This document shows, one piece after another, positions 55,980 through 64,000 of a DNA stretch of 64,000 nucleotides. The DNA lies in contig CM055271.1 of assembly GCA_029237695.1 (NCBI GenBank), forward strand, positions 82,099,488-82,163,487. The letters run 5' to 3'. The DNA comes from Conchocele bisecta (Eukaryota; Mollusca; Bivalvia; Lucinida; Thyasiridae). The translations under genes were made by a program, and so were the position numbers. Below the pieces are notes generated by a model. That model was not told where the DNA came from. It was given only the letters and a program-made list of their open reading frames with translations, and searched no databases. Each line of letters starts with the position of its first letter. Positions within the stretch are counted from its first letter, which is position 1.

Positions 55980-56499
55980 CAATGGTGGCGTAGTGGTGCG
56001 CCGAAAAGTTAGCGGCTGATTTACACAATGTACAATACAACAATGTTGAACAATGTTGGATTAACTGAATGACGACCAGTCTGGGTTTTGGTCAGACTGC
56101 GCATCCATGCTGATCTGGCGCTATGCTGGCCGCACCTGTCTTATGGCTTTTTTCTCAGCCGGTGGCCCACTAATGTGACCAACATATACCCAGATAGGTC
56201 CGCACATCCGCGTAGTCTGACTGCTCATGACATACACTGTTTGCCTTTCAGTCACTGATGGTTTTTCAGCAAAAATGATAGATCCCACTCATAAGTGAAC
56301 TATTTTCCATACGGCGCATGACATGCAATTTTGGAAATGGTGCCAGGTCCGGCGGTCCATGTATAAACATATTTGCTTTTTACACTTGTGTTTTAATGAT
56401 TCACATGCTTTTGATTTGAGAAAATGAGAAAAAAATCTGACAGAAATTGCATTTTGAAATTATTCAAGAAGCAACAAACTTTAGTTAAAAATAAATATA
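55980..56499. repeat. family J remnants and unassigned DNA
   Basis: 56075-56260 has diverged J blocks (CTGATCTGGCGCTATGCTGG, GCACATCCGCGTAGTCTGA). The remainder is unassigned. Confidence 0.4.
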
Positions 56500-56935
56500 T
56501 ATTACATTTGGCGGCCATCTTGGATTCGAGGAATTTTATTAAATATGGATGGAGTGCTTTCAAGCAGTTTCATCACCATCTGCATTATAGTCTCCATCTT
56601 GTTGGTGTTCTTGAAAGGCAGTGCTGGCACATTCACCCTCAAAATGAGGTCAAAGGAGTTGCTTGCATAACATATATACCGTACACAAACTTGTATGCAG
56701 GAAAGGGTAGTAGAACTGTCGAAAAGGCAGTATTTGTGTGATTACATGACTTTTCGGCATTAAAACGCCATGTGCACATGTTCAGTATGTGTAGAGGACG
56801 CGAGTAAAATGTCAGATTGATTGCCAAAACACTTTTGGAGAGGTTGAATACACTCTATACATAATACATAATTGTATGCAGGAAACTGTAGAAAATGGCC
56901 ACGTTGAAAAGGCAATATCACTGTTAGTTCCATGG
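56500..56935. repeat. two degenerate units related to 52190-52335
   Basis: AACTTGTATGCAGGAAAGGG (56688) and AATTGTATGCAGGAAACTG (56871), spaced about 183 bp. CCATGTGCACATGTTCAG lies at 56768. Starts with GGCGGCCATCTTGGATTCG. Confidence 0.45.
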
Positions 56936-57029
56936 TCATTATCATTATTTACGATTATCATATGGTCTTAAGAGATCACAACTACTGTGTCAATATAAAA
57001 GTGATAAGTGTCTTGATGGTCCAAATTGC

Positions 57030-58310
57030 GTTTCACTTGTTGAACTTGTCATATTATGACTTGACAAAGCCAGAGACACTGTATTATGGTTTGCCACAAA
57101 GACAAGCCAATGGCTAATGCTTCAATATCATTGTTTCTCGCAGAAAGCTAATATGCTCTGATTGAACATGAATAATGAGGCATGTTACTTGGCCGGAAAC
57201 GGTTTCTTTATGTGTACGGACTGACTGGAGTAAGACCACACTTGCCTCTCATATCTATTAAATAACTACTCTATTCATGTCGTCACATTTTACTGCTGCT
57301 GAAGCAATATGGCCTGTCAATGAAACACTTTGCTGGCAAAAACATACTAGTTAATGATACGCTATTCCACGAGTCAGTAACATACATATATTCTAGCTTT
57401 ATTAAGGGTATGAATTCAGAGGTAAGATGCAAAATTGAATCTGTTAGGAAAACGAGTCCAAAGGGATAACTCAATTTCAGAACGCTATAGTGGCGTTATG
57501 GGATTACAGAGATAAAATGAAAGTCACGTAATTCTGACTCCTCTCGATCGCAATACATTATGTTCTGGTAAAATGATAGGAAGATGTTCAAATGAAGATA
57601 GAAACTGAAATACCAAAGAAACTCACACTATGTACCAGTCCACCTATGACAAAATGTTGCTACAAACATTTCCACATGGAATGCAAAGGAATTGCTGGTA
57701 ACACAACATGAAATACGAAATGGCCACTGGACAGTTGAAAGGGACTTACAGTAAGCATAGTGCAACAAGTACACATGAGTCGGATGAAGTCTGCAATTTG
57801 CCTATCAGGAATTTGCTGATTTTGCACAAGATTGGGATTTCCTTAATGTCACGTGCTCTATTTAGCCAAGGTCCAGTGGGTTAGCTGAGCGAACAGTAAT
57901 CATTGTGAAACACCGTTTAGTAAAAACAAAAGGTGACTGTACAATACCTATATTTGGGTATACTGGAATATCGAAACTCCCATAACCGGCACGGAATGGT
58001 TACCTCCACAGTTACTGAGTTATGCGGCTTCTATCCAGTTTGCTGACCACTTGGTAGAAGGTATTTCCAATACATGTTTCAATTTGTGACACGACCAGAT
58101 CCAGTCATCAACAGCAAGAGAGCCAGAAACGCTATAATAATAACATAGCATATTTAAAACTAAACGAGCTAAACATTGGAGACCAAGTTGGGCTCCATAA
58201 AGACAGCAAACTGTTGAGACCAGTTGCAGTCTGCTAGTGCAATGCCAGTTCTTACAGGCTGCAGATGGTGCATCATATCGCCGTATCAGACGATTTGTGG
58301 TGAAGCAATG
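57030..58310 (+). pseudogene. Ty3/Gypsy pol relic (RT end, RNase H, integrase)
   Basis: In shifting frames: YYDLTKPETL (before RNase H), YALIEHE then GRKRFLYVYG (RNase H), LLKQYGLSMKHFAGKNILVN and DTLF (end of RNase H), YQEFADFAQDWDFLNVTCS then SGLAERTVIIVKHRLVKTKG (integrase core), TPITGTEWLPPQLL, LNELNIGDQVGLHKDSKLLR (integrase C-terminal), DGASYRRIRRF (typical end of a Gypsy integrase). Many stops and frameshifts. No LTR was recognised on either side. Non-functional. Confidence 0.85.
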
Positions 58311-59860
58311 GAGAACATGAATATTTACCTTTGCAATGCAATGTACAATACCACAATATACAATCTATTGGAAAAAATGGATGATTTGCCATATTTTCTT
58401 ATTATTTTAGAGGAAAACACATGTGCTGACCAATATATCATTTGACGAAACATAACTATAAGCCACAATAATACGTGATACGTGATACATGTACATGTAA
58501 ATGCACAATACAATACGTAATAGATGTAAATCCTTGAAGTGGAACTGTATGTGACACACTTATTTCCAGCGGCCATTTTGAAGATAATGGTGTCTGGTAC
58601 CACAGTACTAGTTAGCAATAATCTCAACAGTTTGTGTTCATTGTATTATGAGTATAAGCAGAAGAAATATACAAAATATCACCACTGCATTAAACATGTA
58701 TACTAAATATTGGATTGTAAAGTTTAAATGGCGGCCATTTTAAAAATAATATGGCCGCTATTTTAAAATATACTGAAATAATTATGCCAATAATTCTTAT
58801 CCATAATAAATAATAATTACAAACAACACATATAACGTTGACGTTAACTATGAATAATTCCAGCACAAAAATATTTACACAATTCCCTAACATTTGATTG
58901 GTCCGTTGCAAGTCTCCGTCCAAAATTTATATCCCAGTAAACTCCAAATGCCGAACTACTTTCCGTAACCGTGAGGCGCAGTTAAAATAATTCTTAAGAA
59001 AACGGAAAATAAACACATTTTCTTGATGAATTTATTTCAAATGCTGGAATTATAAGGAATGAATGTCCTTTTTGTGGACTTTATCGGGGATATAAACTTG
59101 GAAAAGTCGCGGAATACTGGACGAGGCCTTCCGGCCTTCGTCCAGTATTCCCGCGACTTTTCCAAGTTTATACCCCGATAAATTCCACAAAAAGGTCATT
59201 CATTGCTATAATAATTTCAATGGCGGCCATTTTTAAATTAAATATGGCGGCCATGTGGCTCTAAAAAATGGAACCGACTTCAGTTTTGTTATATGTTGTA
59301 TATACACATGTTTTGAAGCAGACACACACGTTCCAATCACAATATCATTTGAAAGAACATAACTACAGCCACAGAAGTAGTAGTATGTGTAACAAATCTT
59401 TGATGTGGCGATGTACATAACATACTTAGTTTCGATGGCCATTTTGAAGATAAAGATTACTCGTAGGACAATACCAGTTAGAAATAATCTCGGCTGACTC
59501 TGTTCAAAGACATACGAGAAAAATCTGAAGGAAAATACAAAATGGTACCACGACATTCAAAAATGTAAAATAAATACTGGATTTCCAATTTTGAAAGCTG
59601 ATATCTCAAAATGTATTGAACTCATTCTGCAAATATTTCTTGTCCATAATAATGTGTTTTCCGCTGCAAAAACACCACACATAATGACTTTAACCTCGAA
59701 ATATAAATTTCAATGGTGGCCAATTTGAATTTCAAGATGGCGACCATATGGCTTATGGAAGAAAAATGGAACCAATCCCAGTTGTATTGTATGTGGTATA
59801 TAGATGAAAACAACCTTGGTTAAAACAATGTAGCAACAAATTTCACAAACCCTCAAATAA
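58311..59860. repeat. degenerate tandem repeat (unit about 500-550 bp) with a family E insertion
   Basis: Two to three units are marked by GCCATTTTGAAGATAA (58571, 59440), ATATCATTTGA(C/A)(G/A)(A/G)AACATAACTA (58435, 59344) and CTTATCCATAATAA / CTTGTCCATAATAA (58796, 59639). Family E occupies 58855-59208 inside the first unit. Repeated GGCGGCCAT motifs. Confidence 0.6.
58855..59208. mobile_element. family E palindromic element
   Basis: AATTCCAGCACAAAAATATT to CATTCATTGCTATA; hairpin centre GAGGCCTTCCGGCC. Confidence 0.85.
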
Positions 59861-59914
59861 CGACATAACAGTATACACTACCAGGCACTTGGCCAGGGCG
59901 GTGCAAGATAATGC

Positions 59915-60185
59915 TACAGTGGGGTCAGCGTGTAAGTGCACACACGAACGAACACGACAGGTTGGAACGCTGACCCCACTGTATTTCATGTATACAAACA
60001 AAAATGTAAATATTTTTCTGCATTTGTTTCATTTCGCATCAAAAGTGTATGTTGTTACCACTCAGTTGAACCGTCTCGGCGAGACGGTTCAACTGAGTGG
60101 TAACAACATACACTTTGGTTTGGGTGGTAGCGAACCAACCTGTCGTGTTCGTTCGTGTGTGCACTTACACGCTGACCCCACTGTA
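59915..60185. mobile_element. families I, C and I in a row
   Basis: 59918-59982 is a shortened family I (GTGGGGTCAGCGTGTAAG to CGCTGACCCCACTGT). 60040-60115 is a family C hairpin. 60138-60184 is a half I. Confidence 0.7.
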
Positions 60186-60257
60186 CACTGTGACATGAAG
60201 ATTTCGGTTGTGTACAGTAATTCTGTTCACGGCATCAACACGCTACGGGTCGCATAG

Positions 60258-60533
60258 TCAGGGGCGTCGGAACAGATCCGGAAGATCCGACGACTGCCGG
60301 ATTAATAATTTTAATTGTTACATACATGTATTTGTAATTCACATTAATTGTATAAAAACAAAACCGGAATGTAAATATATTTTTCTACATTTTTATCATT
60401 TCTCATCAAAATTGTATGTTGTTAGCACTCAGTCGACGGTTCACCTGAGTGGTAACAACATACACTTCGGGGCGAGGATAGCGGGGACACCCACTCGATT
60501 CGCCGGAACTTAAGATGCTTCCGGCGCTCCTGA
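60258..60533. mobile_element. TIR element with CAGGGGCGTCGGAA end and family C hairpin inside
   Basis: Left CAGGGGCGTCGGAACAG (60259) and right TTCCGGCGCTCCTGA (60519-60533) are imperfect inverses. 60405-60468 is a family C hairpin with a shortened loop (TCAGTCGACGGTTCA). Confidence 0.5.
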
Positions 60534-60589
60534 TAGTGGGAACCGTGCCCAAAATATCAAGTGTTTACATCATGTGGTGAATATATACT

Positions 60590-61095
60590 GAGCTCCGCAG
60601 GGGACTTAGAATTCATTTTTTTATTAATTCGTTCCCACGAAATAACAATTCGTCCCCTCAATTTAACAATTCGTTCCCATGAATTATCAATTCGTTCCCT
60701 CAATTTAACAATTCGTTCCCACGAAATTTAACAATTCGTTCCCACGAAATAACAATTCGTTCCCACGGGAACGAATTGTTCTATCGTGGGAACGAAGGAA
60801 CGAATTGTTCTATCGTGGGAATTAATTGTTAATTCGAGGGAACGAATTGTTAAATTGAGGGAACGAATTGTCATTTCGTGGGAACGAATTGTTAATTCGA
60901 GGGAACGAACTGTTATATCATGGGAACGAATTGTTAATTCGAGGGAACGAATTGTTTATTCGAGGGAACGAGTTTTTATATCGTGGGAACGAATTGTTAA
61001 TTCGAGGGAACGAATTGTTAAATTCAGGGAACGAATTGTTATGTCGTGGGAACGAATTAATAAAAAAATATCCATGTCCCCTGTGGGGCTCCGTA
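60590..61095. repeat. family F foldback array
   Basis: GAGCTCCGCAGGGGACTTAG to CCATGTCCCCTGTGGGGCTC. About 20 GAACGAATTGTTA-type units, with orientation changing at the palindrome CGTTCCCACGGGAACG (60769). The spurious frame at 60786-61109 reads RERIVISWERIVNS repeats. Confidence 0.85.
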
Positions 61096-61106
61096 GCATT
61101 ATAGAA

Positions 61107-61470
61107 TGAATGGAATGGCATTTTTTTGGAATTTATCGGGGTATAAACTTGGAAAAGTGGCGGGAATACTGGACGAAGGCCGGAAGGCCGGAAGGCCTCG
61201 TCCAGTATTCCCGCGACTTTTCCAAGTTTATATCCCCGATAAATTCTACAAAAATGCCATTCATTCCTTATAATTCCAGCATTTGAAATAAATTTGTCAA
61301 GAAAATGTCTTTATTTTCCGTTTTCTTAAAAATGATTTTAACTGCGCCTGACGGTTACTAAAAGTAGTTCGGCATGGGAGTTTACTGGGATATAAATTTT
61401 GGACAGAGACTTGCTACGGACCAATCAAATGTTAGGGAATTGTGTAAATATTTTTGTGCTGGAATTATCA
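61107..61470. mobile_element. family E (reverse), loop duplicated
   Basis: GAATGGAATGGCATTTTTTT to TTTTTGTGCTGGAATTATC; the centre GGCCGGAAGGCCGGAAGGCC shows an extra GGCCGGAA unit. Confidence 0.85.
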
Positions 61471-61562
61471 CGCAATAAGCAACTGTGTTACAGTCAGTTT
61501 AAGATTTGTAATTGGAAAGGCATGCGATGTCATAACGATAATAAAACCACAAGGCAGGTTTG

Positions 61563-62078
61563 TATGGAGCCCTGCAGGGGACGTATAATTATTTTATTAA
61601 TTCGTTACCACGAAATAACAAGTCGTTCCCTCAATTCAACAATTCGTTCCCAGCAAATAATAATTCGTTCCCACGAATTAACAATTCGTTCCCTCAATTT
61701 CACAATTAATTCCCACGAAATAACAATTCGTTCCAACTAGAACTAATTGTTAATTCGTGGGAACGAATTTTATATCGTGGGAACAAATTGTTAATTCGAG
61801 GGAATGAATTGTTATATCGTGGGAACGAATTACTAAAACAAAATCCATATCCCCTGCGGGGCTCCGTATGATGCTATTGAGGGAACGAATTGTCATTTCG
61901 TGGGGAGGTATTGTTAATTCGAGGGAACGAATTGTTATATCGTGGGAACGAATTGTTAATTCGAGGGAACGAATTGTTATATCGTGGGAACGAATTGTTA
62001 ATTCGAGGGAACGAATTGTTATTTCGTGGGAACGAATTACTAAAACAAAATCCATATCCTGCGGGGCTCCGTAGGATG
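61563..62078. repeat. family F, two foldbacks fused
   Basis: GGAGCCCTGCAGGGGACGTA at the left, an internal CATATCCCCTGCGGGGCTCC at about 61846, and a second end CATATCCTGCGGGGCTCCG at about 62052. Confidence 0.8.
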
Positions 62079-62154
62079 CTATTGGCTCATGATTCGCACT
62101 TTTGGCATGCATGTCAATCAGTCATCACTTCTAATAAACGAATCACCAAACTGT

Positions 62155-62442
62155 AGCCTATTTCACCAACATTGCAAAGTATACTTAACTAGCAAAGTAT
62201 ACTTTGAGGGAGAAATCATTTATTTTTCCTGAAATGCATTATTTCATATAGAACTAACAAATGCATATATTTCATGATTAAAAATATGCAGAATTATTAT
62301 ACTGAATTTATTACATTATCACAGCCAAATTGGCTGTGATAATGTAATAAATTCAGTATAATAAAAATTAATAAATTTATTCTAAAATTGAAAATTTCTC
62401 CCTCAAAGTATACTTTGCAATGTTGATGAAATCGGCTACATG
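62155..62442. mobile_element. family A palindromic MITE
   Basis: GTAGCCTATTTCACCAACAT to GTTGATGAAATCGGCTACAT; the right arm lacks one AAGTATAC block. Confidence 0.85.
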
Positions 62443-62545
62443 TAAATGTAAATGTAAATGTAAATGCTTGGATTTAACGACGGCACTGGCTCGATGACCT
62501 AGCATGCCGTCTCACAAGAAGGGGAGAAAGACAGGAGGTGGACAC
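62443..62545 (-). mobile_element. 5'-truncated SINE (3' part only)
   Basis: A (TGTAAA)n tail at 62441-62465 and then ATTTAACGACGGCACTGGCT, TAGCATGCCGTCTCACAAG: the reverse complement of the 3' part of the 43313-43575 SINE. 5' truncation at about 62545 is usual for retroposition. Confidence 0.75.
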
Positions 62546-62604
62546 AGCGGAAACCGGCCGCAGGGACCAAGCTCTTATTAGAAAAGTCCCATCTGGTACT
62601 TTAA

Positions 62605-63048
62605 AGGTACATGTCCACTCAGTAAGCACAACATGTTCTTTATACAAGAGACATCATCTGAGACATATTACATTTTATAGCAGGCGTAGATTTCCACACT
62701 GATATCAGGGGCGATAACCGTGTTTTCTTAAAATGCTAACGGTCATTACTATTTTACTCTGTATTTCTTTTTTGATGTGCAATGATCATACTTTATAATA
62801 TGTCGAAAATATTATTTTTTCATGTGACGCATTTAATTAGTATAAATAATTAAAAAAGATCATACCTCATTTGCATATGAAAATAGCTTGATACCGCGAG
62901 TCAGTATCAATAAAATAAATAGTACTAAATGATTATATATGTCTGGAGGACACTTGCAATTTTTAGAACTGTTGGAATAGTGACACAATTATACACTTAT
63001 TTAATTCCTATAAAGAACAGTTTGTGCCTACTGAGTGGGCATGTACCT
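62605..63048. mobile_element. family M MITE (TTAA), reverse orientation
   Basis: AGGTACATGTCCACTCAGTA to TACTGAGTGGGCATGTACCT, between TTAA 62601-62604 and 63049-63052. Confidence 0.88.
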
Positions 63049-63052
63049 TTAA

Positions 63053-63230
63053 CGTGCCCAGCTTCTCCTTCAAATCTGATACACGGGACCGCCTTTGACT
63101 AGTAGAGCAGGAATTACAAAGTATCTCATAAATACTGACGATACTGACGCCCTGGTTGAGAATCGAATCCGGGTCGCCAGCGTGGCAGTCCGACGGTGTT
63201 ACCCCTCGCCTATGGTCTGCTCTCAATCAT
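63053..63230 (-). mobile_element. tRNA-derived SINE, minus strand
   Basis: On the minus strand: GCAGACCATAGGCGAGGGG then TAACACCGTCGGACTGCCAC, GGCGACCCGGATTCGATTCT. GGATTCGATTC fits the pol III B box, with an A-box-like GGCGAGGGGTAAC about 45 bp before it. It lacks a foldable tRNA 3' half, so this is a SINE and not a tRNA gene. No core match to 43313-43575. Confidence 0.6.
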
Positions 63231-63326
63231 CATCAAACAGTACATATATGTTATAACATTTTAATAGTTATGTCTATCGTCCAATTACATTATAAACATT
63301 GTCACAGGGTGTCTGGTTATACTGAT

Positions 63327-63670
63327 ATATATAGAGAATAGTAGGTTAGTGTCGTGAATGGGAAAAATATCTGGCGATGCACGGAAACGGGATGGGCGAG
63401 GCAGAGCCTCGCCTATTCCGTTTCCTAAGCCTTGCCAGATATGTTTTCCCATTCACGGCACTAACCTACTATTCTATTTATCCCGTCAACATTACAAAGA
63501 GCTTCAAAATGCAAAAAAAATAACCCCAGCCGCATCCTAAAAATCGGAGAATCGACTAGTATGACAACTGCACATATGCATACGCAGTGATTAGGTCGTA
63601 TTGACAGGATATCAAACATGTTTCACGGCACCGTGTTGCACGGCACATACGCACCGTGTTGACGGGATAA
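63327..63670. mobile_element. family B composite MITE, inverted order
   Basis: TAGAGAATAGTAGGTTAGTG palindrome (63327-63478; centre GCGAGGCAGAGCCTCGCC) followed by the GTCAACAT...GTGTTGACGGGATAAA palindrome. Confidence 0.85.
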
Positions 63671-63689
63671 ATGAGCATAATCACAAAAC

Positions 63690-63704
63690 AGTACATATAC
63701 TAAC

Positions 63705-63735
<31 letters not shown>

Positions 63736-63845
63736 GGACATATACTAACATATATATTATGTATATATATATATATATATACAGGACATATACTAACATA
63801 TATATATGTATATATATATATATATATACAGGACATATACTAACT
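63690..63845. repeat. three-unit AT minisatellite
   Basis: CAGGACATATACTAACATAT recurs about every 52-56 bp, separated by (TA)n and ATATGTATATAT runs. The 80-codon frame through it (YIYIYTGHILT repeats) is an artefact. Confidence 0.9.
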
Positions 63846-64000
63846 GTACTGTTTGGTGATTATGATTCAGTATCAGTCTAACCAGACACCTTGTGAATAT
63901 GTCTATAATGTAAGTGTATGATAGACATAACATAGCCGATCATAATCAGCTTCTTCGCGTGTCGTCCCATACAATAGTGACCTATGTTGAATCGTTTTCA
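63846..64000. other. no feature recognised
   Basis: Loosely mirrors 63230-63325 (GATAGACATAACATA against TATGTCTATCGTCC; GTCTAACCAGACACC against GGTGTCTGGTTATAC), so it may be the second arm of a repeat around the family B copy. Confidence 0.4.

Noticed and set aside
63053..63230. A tRNA gene on the minus strand
   Set aside because: A and B boxes are present, but no complete acceptor stem or cloverleaf can be drawn; it continues into non-tRNA sequence as a SINE does.

Overview
The window reads as nuclear DNA of an animal, most likely a bivalve mollusc. The genes are split by GT-AG introns. The introns and spacers are packed with short palindromic DNA elements, tandem-repeat-bearing elements, tRNA-derived SINEs and old transposon relics, which is typical of bivalve genomes. 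The organism is an inference from repeat style and protein similarity. There is no bacterial gene organisation, CRISPR array or operon. Most open reading frames are repeat shadows and were left out.

Two protein genes can be assembled exon by exon. (1) On the minus strand, positions 21469 down to 1346, lie seven consecutive exons of NUBPL, the mitochondrial P-loop iron-sulfur protein that serves complex I assembly. They include a 40-nt microexon, join without a frameshift and give 261 codons. The first exon was not found with confidence. The last should lie left of position 1. (2) On the plus strand, 33658 to 49689, lies a complete four-exon gene for a 140-residue secreted EF-hand protein: signal peptide, four calcium-type loops in two compact pairs, and a stop codon. 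No functional link between the two genes is visible.

Layout: 1-21.5 kb holds NUBPL exons in introns built almost wholly of mobile elements. 21.5-33.6 kb is a repeat-filled spacer with one weak promoter/short-ORF candidate. 33.6-49.7 kb is the EF-hand gene, whose introns carry a broken non-LTR reverse transcriptase, a broken mariner transposase and many palindromic elements. 49.7-64 kb is a repeat-dominated flank with a decayed Ty3/Gypsy pol fragment, an 8-bp-TSD element, gene-free tandem repeats and a 500-N assembly gap.

The most unusual signal is that three exon-intron junctions in the two genes have been copied in tandem. Short arrays carry a splice site plus the adjoining 30-40 nt of exon: acceptor-side arrays beside NUBPL exon 6139-6232 and EF-hand exon 47076-47243, and a donor-side array beside NUBPL exon 8219-8309. 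In addition, palindromic elements begin within about 5-30 nt of many splice sites, so host-derived intron sequence is nearly gone.

Repeat families are given working letters (A, B, C and so on) that mean nothing outside this window. Boundaries of repeats are by eye, usually good to about 5-15 bp unless a target-site duplication is stated.
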